Shown one piece after another: positions 6,744-13,242 of a stretch of DNA of 18,444 nt. The position numbers were made by a program, and so were the translations under genes. The notes below the pieces were generated by a model. It had not been told where the DNA came from. It made no database searches and saw only the letters and a list, made by a program, of their open reading frames with translations. Source of the stretch: Sphaerochaeta sp. (GTDB taxonomy: Bacteria; Spirochaetota; Spirochaetia; Sphaerochaetales; Sphaerochaetaceae); contig JALOBD010000025.1 of NCBI GenBank assembly GCA_023228445.1, positions 1-18,444 on the forward strand. Reading direction: 5' to 3'. Positions within the stretch are counted from its first letter, which is position 1; each line of letters opens with the position of its first letter.

Positions 6744-7807
6744 CGCTTCCTCCCTGCAAGGAGGAGGGAGATGAAGAGAGGGCCTCCCAAGAGCGAAGTC
6801 AAAATACCTACCGGCAGCACCATCGGGGTGAGGATCGTCCGGGCAAGGGTATCGGCACTAAGGAGGACCAACGCCCCGATGAGGGGGGAAGCGATGAGGA
6901 GGAAGCGATGGTCGGCTCCAAAGAGACGGCGAGCGATGTGGGGACCGAGCAAGCCGATGAAGGCGATGGTGCCAAAGTAGGAGACCACCACGGCGCTGAG
7001 GAGTGAGGAAGCGAGCATTCCCCCGATTCTGAGGGCGGCGGTACGCACCCCCAGCCCCTTGGCGGTATCCTCTCCACTGTCCATCGCATTGAAGTCCCAG
7101 CGAACGAAGAGCGTCAGAAGCAGGATAGGAGCCAACGAGCTGGCGATGATACCCAAAGAGCGCCAATTGGCCCGGCCAAGGTCGCCGAAGGTCCAAGAGA
7201 CGATGGCAGAGAGTTGCACCGAATTGGCAAGGTACTGCATCAGGGTGAGGCCCGCGGAGAAGATCGAGCCGATGGCGATACCGGCGAGGACCATGCTCTG
7301 GGCAGAGATGGTGGTCAACACCGTCAAAAGAAGGATGGCGGCGGTGGAGAGGAGCGAGAAGGCGAAGGCACTTGCCGCCACGGTGAAGAAATCACTGACG
7401 ATGATGGTGCTCGAGGTGCTCGTCCCTGCCCCGAAGAGCACGATGGCAACCGAGGCCCCGAACGCGGCGGCACTGGAGAGGCCGAGGGTATAGGGAGAGG
7501 CGAGTGGATTGCGCAACACCGACTGCATCACCGTGCCGGAGAGGGAGAGGGAGGAGCCGACCAACAGTGCTGCCAACACCCTCACCAGACGTACATCCCA
7601 GATAATCCTCCCCTGCCCGCTTCGATCGAGGCGCAACAGGGAGGAGAGCACCTGGGCAAACGGGAGTTTGATGCTACCGATGCTGGTGGCGATGATCACA
7701 GCGGCGGCGAGGGCGGCTGCCAGGAGGACCACCAAGACCACCTTGCCCCTGATATACGCGTGATACCGCTCAGCTTCCGTGCCGAGATGGGGGTCCATCT
7801 GCTCCAT
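6740..7807 (-). CDS. ABC transporter permease, FecCD family
   Basis: The ATG at 7807 shares its A with the TGA of the binding-protein gene, giving a 355-residue protein; a longer frame to 7855 would lie inside that gene and is rejected. After a cytoplasmic N terminus come about ten hydrophobic segments, the first at roughly residues 21-45. Family landmarks include RLVRVLAALLVGSSLSLSG, QSVLRNPLASPYTLG, GFGDLG-like TFGDLGRANW, GLLGPHIARRLFG and the final PVGILTSLLGGPLFISLLL. It forms a homodimeric channel in the inner membrane for an iron-siderophore, haem, cobalamin or metal-chelate substrate. It is flanked in the operon by its binding protein and ATPase. Confidence 0.95.
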   Translation of the reverse strand: MEQMDPHLGTEAERYHAYIRGKVVLVVLLAAALAAAVIIATSIGSIKLPFAQVLSSLLRLDRSGQGRIIWDVRLVRVLAALLVGSSLSLSGTVMQSVLRNPLASPYTLGLSSAAAFGASVAIVLFGAGTSTSSTIIVSDFFTVAASAFAFSLLSTAAILLLTVLTTISAQSMVLAGIAIGSIFSAGLTLMQYLANSVQLSAIVSWTFGDLGRANWRSLGIIASSLAPILLLTLFVRWDFNAMDSGEDTAKGLGVRTAALRIGGMLASSLLSAVVVSYFGTIAFIGLLGPHIARRLFGADHRFLLIASPLIGALVLLSADTLARTILTPMVLPVGILTSLLGGPLFISLLLAGRKR

Positions 7808-8937
7808 CAGTTGAACCAATCGACCCGCTCTGGGGCTACGTTCTGCGCTGCGCACACCTCATCAAAGGAGAGGGGAACGTTGAAGAAGAGCTTCCAGATC
7901 TCCGCGGCCTTCTCTTCGAGGGTGAAATCAGCGTAGAGCTCTGGGTAGAGGACTTTGCCGACATAGTAGACGTTGACCAGCTGGTTCTCCCAGTTGGTTC
8001 CGTAGTACTTGTAGACAAAGGTGGTATAGACGTCCCTGTCAATGAAGGCGCTCACCAGCGTATCGAGGATCATCCGGTTGCTCCTATACCCCGCCTGGGA
8101 GAGGGTGACGTTCGCTGCATCGAGGAAGACGTAGTCAGGGGATGCGGCGATGAGGTCCTCAAGGCTGGTCATGTACGGCTGCCTATTGCCGGTTGGGTTG
8201 GTCGCCATCACATTGACCGCGCCGACCAAGTCAAAGGGGAGGAAGTCACCGGTGGTACGCAAGAGGTCGGCAGGACCGTAGAACATCATGCCTCCGGCAT
8301 AGGCGCGTTTTGGTTCTCGAACCTGCTCCCTCCGTCGCTCCACGTCGCCAAGCAGCGCCTTGATGCCCTCATTCAGCTCATTGGCACGCTCTTCTCTTCC
8401 CAATACCACGCCGAGGGTCTCGTTTTGGGCATAGAAGCGCTCGCTGTCGTAGAGCTCGACGTCTACGTCGACTGCGAAGACAGGAATGCCCAGCGTGCTC
8501 TGCAGCTGGTCAAGCCGTGCCACATCAACAGCTGAGGAGATGATCAGGTCGGGCTCAGCAGCGATGATTCCCTCGTGGTTTGCCGCGCTGCCAATAGAGG
8601 GCAGATCTCTCAAGGAGGGATAGGCGATGCGATAGGTGGCCAGGGTGAAGAACTCATACAGGCTCTTCTCCCGCCCATGGCCATCATCCTCGACAGCGAT
8701 GACCAGGTCGGTTGCATCCAGGTAGCTTACCAGGCGCAGCGATCCGGCATCGAGGGCGATGATGCGGGTAATCTGGTCTGGAATCGCAACGCTGCGACCA
8801 CGCATGTCGGTGACGATCCGCTCGCTCTGCAGTTCAGGCTGGGCCATCGCTGCCAAGGCGGTCATGGCAATCGCCATGGCAAGGAGTGAGAGCACAAGCG
8901 TACGTACCACTATGCCGGAATTACGAGTTCGTTTCAT
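7807..8937 (-). CDS. Periplasmic substrate-binding protein of the metal/metal-chelate ABC importer
   Basis: Translation starts at the ATG at 8937, which has GGAGG 5 bases upstream; a GTG 12 bases earlier would lie on that ribosome-binding site. The 376-residue protein has a basic N terminus, a hydrophobic stretch and a signal peptidase I-like end (AAMA-QPE), with no lipobox. The mature part is of the Peripla_BP_2 (FecB/BtuF) type: VTDMRGRSVAIPDQITRIIAL near the start, EPDLIISSA in the first lobe, and a long C-terminal segment rich in Tyr and Trp (YGTNWENQLVNVYYVGKVLYP). Ligand is unknown; the family covers iron chelates, haem, cobalamin and some nickel chelates. It is the first gene of the operon and lies directly downstream of a 28-bp perfect inverted repeat. 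Confidence 0.9.
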   Translation of the reverse strand: MKRTRNSGIVVRTLVLSLLAMAIAMTALAAMAQPELQSERIVTDMRGRSVAIPDQITRIIALDAGSLRLVSYLDATDLVIAVEDDGHGREKSLYEFFTLATYRIAYPSLRDLPSIGSAANHEGIIAAEPDLIISSAVDVARLDQLQSTLGIPVFAVDVDVELYDSERFYAQNETLGVVLGREERANELNEGIKALLGDVERRREQVREPKRAYAGGMMFYGPADLLRTTGDFLPFDLVGAVNVMATNPTGNRQPYMTSLEDLIAASPDYVFLDAANVTLSQAGYRSNRMILDTLVSAFIDRDVYTTFVYKYYGTNWENQLVNVYYVGKVLYPELYADFTLEEKAAEIWKLFFNVPLSFDEVCAAQNVAPERVDWFN

Positions 8938-8953
8938 CTGATCCTCCACAATC

Positions 8954-8981
8954 GTAACACGATTTTTAATAATCGTGTTAC
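8954..8981. promoter_or_regulatory. Perfect 11-bp inverted repeat: operator candidate for the NikR-like regulator
   Basis: GTAACACGATT (8954-8964) and AATCGTGTTAC (8971-8981) are exact reverse complements around a 6-base TTTAAT. Counted as heptamers it is GTAACAC-N14-GTGTTAC. It lies in the 92-base gap between the NikR-like gene and the binding-protein gene, ending 17 bases before the latter's start codon. No T-run follows on either strand, so an operator is more likely than a terminator. From memory, the same heptamers in the opposite order have been described for NikR of some deltaproteobacteria. That makes the NikR-like neighbour the prime candidate. Confidence 0.75.
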
Positions 8982-9029
8982 TGAAGTTTGAGGATACCGT
9001 GTTCTCTCAGCAGGGTCAACAACAAACCG

Positions 9030-9452
9030 TCACTCTCTCAACAACTCACCGAAGAGCTCATCGGTTGCCGTATAGGTGAGCTTCCCGATGACCTTCGAGC
9101 TTGCCAAAAGCTTTTGGGCCCAGGCGTCGATCTCCGCTCCCTTCCCCTTGACGATGAGGACCTTGGCCAAGATCTCTCCCTCGATATGGAACTGGAGGTT
9201 TGCTGTGATGGACAGGGAGGGGTATGCGCTGATGGGAGATCTAGGGAGGCGGGTCTTGTGGTGAAAGAGGATGGTCAACGTCCCGATGACCGTCCGGTCA
9301 TCATCGTTGACGCTCTGTGCGATGACGGCATCCCTGACCAGTTCACGGATGGTCTCCGAGCGGTTGTCGTGGTTCTTGTGGTGGGTGAGCTGGTCCAAGA
9401 GACGGACCAGGTCACTATCCATCGAGACACCGAAGCGAATCGTCTCACCCAT
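9030..9452 (-). CDS. NikR-like ribbon-helix-helix regulator with a degenerate nickel site
   Basis: The ATG at 9452 follows a GGGGGGAGG stretch; an open frame extends to 9611 but overlaps feoC and has no family resemblance there. The 140-residue protein has a ribbon-helix-helix domain (IRFGVSMDSDLVRLLDQL, then NRSETIRELVRDAV at 30-43). It also has an ACT-like metal-binding domain (about 54-135), with the hallmarks LQFHIEGEILAKVLIVKG. Position for position against E. coli NikR, the nickel ligands His76, His87 and Cys95 are Ala76, Gln87 and Leu95; only His89 remains. The HHHH loop before it is missing and an HH pair sits at 64-65. It follows feoA, feoB and feoC and precedes the transporter operon and palindrome. 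It probably binds DNA but senses something other than nickel, or uses a different site. Confidence 0.88.
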   Translation of the reverse strand: MGETIRFGVSMDSDLVRLLDQLTHHKNHDNRSETIRELVRDAVIAQSVNDDDRTVIGTLTILFHHKTRLPRSPISAYPSLSITANLQFHIEGEILAKVLIVKGKGAEIDAWAQKLLASSKVIGKLTYTATDELFGELLRE

Positions 9453-9505
9453 GGCCTCCCCCCTGCCCCATTGTGCCGCACTGGCAGAAGCGGTGCAAGG
9501 GGTGG

Positions 9506-9766
9506 TCAGGAGGCGAGCAGGGCCTTGCCGCGGTCGGTGAGCTGGTACATCTTCACCAAATCCTTGTGGCAGAAGGCGGCGAAGGCACAGCCGGAGCAGG
9601 AGGCGGTGCAATCACCACCGCTCACCTCCTCCTTCATGTACCCCATTCGCAATAGTTGTGCGAGGCCCTGGTCGACCATCGCTTCACTGATATTCAGCGT
9701 TCGGGCGAGGAGGGGCTTTGAGAAGTATCCATCCCCGTTGATATGGGCCAACAGCTCCTTTAGCAT
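9506..9766 (-). CDS. feoC: FeoC-like winged-helix protein with a four-cysteine motif
   Basis: The ATG at 9766 has a strong GGGGGAGGA site 4 bases upstream. The 86-residue protein has a winged-helix N terminus (KPLLARTLNISEAMVDQGLAQLLRMGYM, about 17-44) followed by Cys53-x3-Cys57-x2-Cys60-x5-Cys66. This is the FeoC arrangement thought to hold an iron-sulfur cluster or iron. FeoC proteins accompany FeoB and affect its stability or assembly; a regulatory role as an iron or oxygen sensor is also proposed. It starts 13 bases after the feoB stop and lies in the same operon. Confidence 0.85.
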   Translation of the reverse strand: MLKELLAHINGDGYFSKPLLARTLNISEAMVDQGLAQLLRMGYMKEEVSGGDCTASCSGCAFAAFCHKDLVKMYQLTDRGKALLAS

Positions 9767-9779
9767 ACGTTCCTCCCCC

Positions 9780-11798
9780 TCATGCGAATCCAAACAAAGA
9801 CCCGATTTGAAAGACGAGTACAGCGACGAACCACCCGATGGCAAAGGTGTACAGTGCCATCGCCACTGGCCACCGGACGGACTTCGTCTCTCTGGCCACC
9901 GCCGAGATTGTTGCGGCACAGGGGGTGTAGAGGAGGACCATCACCATGTAGGCGAGGGCGGTGAGGGAGGTGAAGTGCTGTTGCACCGCGTTGACGAGGA
10001 CCACTCCCTCCTCCATGTACTGGCCAGCGTAGAGCATGCCGAGCGTCCCGACCACCGCCTCCTTTGCCGGAATGCCGGCAAAGAGGGCCACCGACTCCTG
10101 CCAGGTGCCGAAGCCGGCATGGCGGAAGATTGGGACCAAGAGGGTGCCGAGACGACCGAGATAGCTGCTCTGGCTATACGGCTCGGCCGAACCGGGCAAC
10201 ACAGCCAGCAACCACATGATGGTGACCACCATGAAGATGATCGTGCCGGCTCGCTTGATGAAGTCGCTGACGTTGAGCCACATGGAGCGCATCACGCTCT
10301 TTGTCGACGGGATACGATAGGGAGGCAGTTCCATGATGAAGTAGGAGGTCTCCCCCTTGAAGATGGTCTTGTTGAAGAGCTTGGCCATCAAGAGACCCAC
10401 GATGATGCCGAAGGCGTAGAGGGAGAAGAGCACCAGACCACCATGGTCGGAGAAGAAGGCGGCGATGAAGACGGAGTAGATGGGCAGCTTCGCCCCGCAG
10501 GACATGAAAGGGGTGATCAGCATGGTGACCATCCGGTCCTTCTTGTTGTCCATCGTCCGGGTCGACATGATGGCGGGCACCGTGCAGCCAAAGCCGATGA
10601 TCATCGAGATGAACGCCTTGCCCTGCATGCCGAACGCTCTCATCAGATTGTCCCACACATACGCGGCGCGGGCCATGTAGCCGCTGTCCTCCAAGAGGCT
10701 GAGCAAGAGATACATGACGGTGATCAGGGGCACGAACTCGACGACGGCCCCCACCCCGTTGACAACCCCGTCGATCATGAAGGAGACGAGCCACTCGGGG
10801 GAGTGGGCCCAGATGAGAAATCGTTCGATCAAAACCCCCAAACCCTCCACCAGGGCCGCGGCATACCCGCCGAGCAGATCCTGGCCGATGGCGAAGGTCA
10901 ACTGGAAGACGGCGAGCATGATGAGGGCGAAGATCGGAATACCCAGGTACTTGTTGATCAGGATCTTGTCGATCTTGTCGGTGAGGGTCACCACCTCAAC
11001 CGGGGGCCGCTTCACCGTCTGCTCTGCGATACGGTGGGCGAAGGCGTAGCGTGAATCGACGATCTCCAGTTCAAAGTTGTCACTGCTGTGAAACTTATGG
11101 AACTCAGTGATACCGTTCAGCACCGTCGCATCGTCGGTGGAAGCCTCGATACGGCTGATGACGTGGCTGTCCCCCTCGATCACCTTGATAGCCGCCCACG
11201 CCGGTGGATAGGGCAGGTCCTTGCCCTCCAGTAGCTCCACCATGTGCTCATGGTGGTGGGAGACATTGTCACTGTAGGTCAGTGGATTCTGGTATACCCT
11301 CTTGCGCTCGATGGCCTTGACGGCCTCCTTGATGACCGCTTCGGTGCCATTGTCCCGACTGGCCACCGTGGGCACGACCGGCACGCCGAGGGCTCGGCTC
11401 ATCGCTGCGACATCGAACTTCATCTCGCGCTTCTCTGCCTCATCGACCATGTTCAGCGCGATGACCAGGTTCTTGCCCATCTCGAGCAGCTGGGTGGTCA
11501 AGTAGAGGTTCCGTTCGATGTTACTCGCATCGATGACATCGATGATCACATCAGCATCGTCGGTGAGGATGTAGTCCATCGCCACAATCTCATCCTCTGA
11601 GAAGGCACCGAGGCTGTAGATACCCGGCAGGTCCACCACATCGTAGGTCGCCCCCCGGTAGGTGAAACTCCCCTCCTTCTTCTCGACGGTGACACCCGGC
11701 CAGTTGCCGACATGCTGGTTCGCCCCTGTGATGGCATTAAAGAGTGTCGTCTTGCCACTATTGGGGTTGCCGACCAATGCGATACGTTTTGTTTTCAC
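9780..11798 (-). CDS. feoB: Ferrous iron transport protein B
   Basis: A 672-residue inner-membrane Fe(II) transporter, starting at GTG with AAGGA 8 bases upstream. The N-terminal G domain has G1 GNPNSGKTT (10-18), the T-rich switch NWPGVTVEKKEG, G3 DLPG (56-59), G4 NMVD (116-119) and a G5-like TVAS. A helical guanine-dissociation-inhibitor-like region follows, then a membrane part with the two Gate motifs (one begins GCTVPAIMSTRTM, the other FAGIPAKEAVVGTLG). A conserved C-terminal YTPCAATISA also lies there. Length and order match complete FeoB. It lies between feoA (41-base gap) and feoC (13-base gap). Confidence 0.97.
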   Translation of the reverse strand: MKTKRIALVGNPNSGKTTLFNAITGANQHVGNWPGVTVEKKEGSFTYRGATYDVVDLPGIYSLGAFSEDEIVAMDYILTDDADVIIDVIDASNIERNLYLTTQLLEMGKNLVIALNMVDEAEKREMKFDVAAMSRALGVPVVPTVASRDNGTEAVIKEAVKAIERKRVYQNPLTYSDNVSHHHEHMVELLEGKDLPYPPAWAAIKVIEGDSHVISRIEASTDDATVLNGITEFHKFHSSDNFELEIVDSRYAFAHRIAEQTVKRPPVEVVTLTDKIDKILINKYLGIPIFALIMLAVFQLTFAIGQDLLGGYAAALVEGLGVLIERFLIWAHSPEWLVSFMIDGVVNGVGAVVEFVPLITVMYLLLSLLEDSGYMARAAYVWDNLMRAFGMQGKAFISMIIGFGCTVPAIMSTRTMDNKKDRMVTMLITPFMSCGAKLPIYSVFIAAFFSDHGGLVLFSLYAFGIIVGLLMAKLFNKTIFKGETSYFIMELPPYRIPSTKSVMRSMWLNVSDFIKRAGTIIFMVVTIMWLLAVLPGSAEPYSQSSYLGRLGTLLVPIFRHAGFGTWQESVALFAGIPAKEAVVGTLGMLYAGQYMEEGVVLVNAVQQHFTSLTALAYMVMVLLYTPCAATISAVARETKSVRWPVAMALYTFAIGWFVAVLVFQIGSLFGFA

Positions 11799-11839
11799 AC
11801 CTGATATCCTTGAATCTATGGCTCGTTCTTTTATTCGTG

Positions 11840-12070
11840 TTATTGATCTTTGGCCAGCATGACCTTGTGGGCGAGCCCACGACCGAGGGCAACTTTGTTG
11901 CCGTTGATGCTCACGATGACTGGTCCGGCATCGTTCTTGATGACTGTGACGTGGGCACTGGTATTGAACCCAATCTCATACAAGCGCTTTGTTGCGTACT
12001 TTCCTGCAGCGATCGCATGTACCTTCCCCTTCTCACCAGCGCGCAGATTCGTCAAGCTCACACTCATCAT
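11840..12070 (-). CDS. feoA: Ferrous iron transport protein A
   Basis: A 76-residue SH3-like protein, first gene of the feo operon. Family landmarks are LTNLRAGEKGKVHAI (about 6-20), RLYEIGFNTSAHVTVIKN in the middle and the closing VALGRGLAHKVMLA. FeoA is a small cytoplasmic partner needed for FeoB-dependent Fe(II) uptake. Two consecutive ATG codons occur (12070 and 12067). AAGGA 8 bases before the first and GAGG 5 bases before the second fit either start, so the true N terminus may be one residue shorter. Confidence 0.95.
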   Translation of the reverse strand: MMSVSLTNLRAGEKGKVHAIAAGKYATKRLYEIGFNTSAHVTVIKNDAGPVIVSINGNKVALGRGLAHKVMLAKDQ

Positions 12071-12093
12071 CGCCTCAATCCTTTTATCGTCTC

Positions 12094-12109
12094 TGGACCC
12101 GTGGGTCCA
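12094..12109. promoter_or_regulatory. 16-bp palindrome in the feoA leader
   Basis: TGGACCC (12094-12100) and GGGTCCA (12103-12109) form a perfect palindrome around GT, in the leader between the feo promoter and the feoA ribosome-binding site. As RNA it would form a strong hairpin with a four-base loop once the inner pair opens. As DNA it could be a repressor site. No T-run follows, so a terminator is unlikely. Confidence 0.45.
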
Positions 12110-12127
12110 ACAGTTGCTACCAAGAAT

Positions 12128-12152
12128 GTTAGCCGTAACTAACTTCTTAGTT
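12128..12152. promoter_or_regulatory. Overlapping inverted repeats at the feo transcription start: metal-regulator operator candidate
   Basis: Two overlapping repeats are present: AACTAA (12137-12142) with TTAGTT (12147-12152), and GTTAG (12128-12132) with CTAAC (12139-12143). They start directly downstream of the -10 of the feo promoter, where a bound repressor would block initiation. The TTAG/CTAA half-sites recall DtxR/MntR-type iron and manganese repressor sites rather than a Fur box. The resemblance is partial and no such regulator gene is in the window. Confidence 0.45.
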
Positions 12153-12153
12153 C

Positions 12154-12181
12154 ATTATCGATATTTCTCTCCGTTTGTCAA
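12154..12181 (-). promoter_or_regulatory. feo operon promoter
   Basis: On the minus strand TTGACA (12176-12181) is followed after 16 bases by GATAAT (12154-12159). The palindromes lie just downstream and the feoA start is about 84 bases away. Both hexamers are close to consensus. Confidence 0.65.
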
Positions 12182-12403
12182 GCCAAAATCGAAAGAATTT
12201 TTACTGGCCTTTCCAATCTGGTGCCACGTCGATAGACCTTCGACATCGTTGGCGCTAGACTCTGCTCACATGAGGGATATCATACTGGCCCAGGTGGAAG
12301 ACCACCGCCTCCCCACAATCGGCAGGAGGCCTGTCCGAGAGCACGTGAGTCGATGATTTTCAGATGGTCAAACGTAGGTGCCCGCCTCACCGAGCGTACC
12401 CTC
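12182..12403. other. Non-coding stretch between the feo promoter and the DUF4256 gene
   Basis: No convincing gene is seen here. A 28-codon plus-strand frame beginning at the ATG at 12270 and ending at 12356 has ordinary codon use, but it has no ribosome-binding site and no recognised relative. It may be a fragment of an older gene. Confidence 0.4.
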
Positions 12404-12952
12404 TCACACGCGAAGCAACGAGCGAAAGCCGCGGCCGCTGTAGTACGATTGGGCCCCGTTGTGATAGATGAAGGTCCTGCCGTAGCGCCAGTCGCCAAAG
12501 AGCGCGCCGCCGAGGCCACGCATCTGGCTCGGTGTCTTGATCCAGCTCGAGCTCTTCTGGTCGAAGGGGCCGAAACTCTGCAAAAATCGATACTGCTCTT
12601 CATCCAGCAGCTCAACCCCCATCGCCTTCACCACCTCCTCAACGCTTGAAGGAGGGGCATTGGCCTTGCGCTGCAGGCGCGCCTCCTCATCGTAGCAGAG
12701 GTTGCGCCTTCCCTCAGGGCTTTCTGGGGCGCAGTCGAAGAAGATGTATGCACCGCTCTTTCTATCATGGGCGAGCACATCCACGTGCCCGCCACTCTCC
12801 TCCATCAGGGCAAGAGAGGCCATCTTCTCAGGGTGTTGGATAAGCCTAGACTTGATATCAGGCCAATGAAAGTCTCCATGACGCTCAGGGTGGGACTCAA
12901 ACCGCGTCTGCAAGATCTCTAGTAGTTTGCGCTGCTCTATCGTGGTACTCAT
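12404..12952 (-). CDS. DUF4256 family protein
   Basis: The start was placed at the ATG at 12952, giving 182 residues, the usual length of this family; a longer frame to 13003 adds an unrelated leader. Conserved blocks are LLEILQTRFESHPERH near the start, GGHVDVLAHD (about 54-63), YIFFDCAPESPEGRRNLCYD, the GVELLDEEQYRFLQ helix and the C-terminal FGDWRYGRTFIYHNGAQSYY. The function of DUF4256 is unknown. It is soluble, has no signal peptide and appears to be a single-gene unit, since its neighbours are the divergent nucleotidase gene and the feo operon. Confidence 0.88.
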   Translation of the reverse strand: MSTTIEQRKLLEILQTRFESHPERHGDFHWPDIKSRLIQHPEKMASLALMEESGGHVDVLAHDRKSGAYIFFDCAPESPEGRRNLCYDEEARLQRKANAPPSSVEEVVKAMGVELLDEEQYRFLQSFGPFDQKSSSWIKTPSQMRGLGGALFGDWRYGRTFIYHNGAQSYYSGRGFRSLLRV

Positions 12953-13096
12953 CGCTGGTATTCTCCATACCCACAGCGTATCGGTCTCATTTTTCTCGTG
13001 CAATGCCTCGCAGGACCCTCATGAAGAGAAATGGGTGGAATGTGAAGGCGGTGCGCGTCTCGACGTTTGACGGTTCCATGCTATTATGGAGGGGGA

Positions 13097-13198
13097 GCTC
13101 TACACCGCACCGACTGTGCACGGCTCTACACCCCCAACGAATATCTACCAGCAGCTTCGATGATTCGAATGCGACATGCAACGGCAACGAGTGTTGCC
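13097..13198 (+). promoter_or_regulatory. Structured leader/intergenic region upstream of the nucleotidase gene
   Basis: The 290-base gap between the divergent DUF4256 and nucleotidase genes holds two direct copies of GCTCTACACC (13097-13106 and 13123-13132, 26 bases apart). It also has an inverted repeat TTCGA-TGAT-TCGAA (13156-13169) and another, GGCAAC-GAGT-GTTGCC (13183-13198). The last would make a stable RNA hairpin 45 bases before the start codon. No consensus promoter pair could be chosen with confidence. Confidence 0.35.
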
Positions 13199-13242
13199 TG
13201 CACCATAGGTGTCGACTGCCATCAGTCGAAAAGGAGTGGGAT

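Noticed and set aside
7808..7855. N-terminal extension of the FecCD permease
   Set aside because: It would lie inside the binding-protein gene; the TGATG overlap at 7807 gives a normal start.
8954..8981. Reading the 28-bp inverted repeat as an intrinsic terminator
   Set aside because: Neither side has a run of T, the stem is AT-containing and symmetric, and it lies at promoter distance from the next gene.
9453..9611. N-terminal extension of the NikR-like gene
   Set aside because: It overlaps feoC and is rich in Arg and Pro with no NikR resemblance; the ATG at 9452 begins exactly at the ribbon-helix-helix.
8988..11054. Long plus-strand open frame of 688 codons opposite the feo genes
   Set aside because: It is antisense to feoC, the NikR-like gene and much of feoB, all of which are clear families; its protein is a low-complexity string rich in Asp, Glu, His and Gly, typical of the antisense frame of GC-rich genes.
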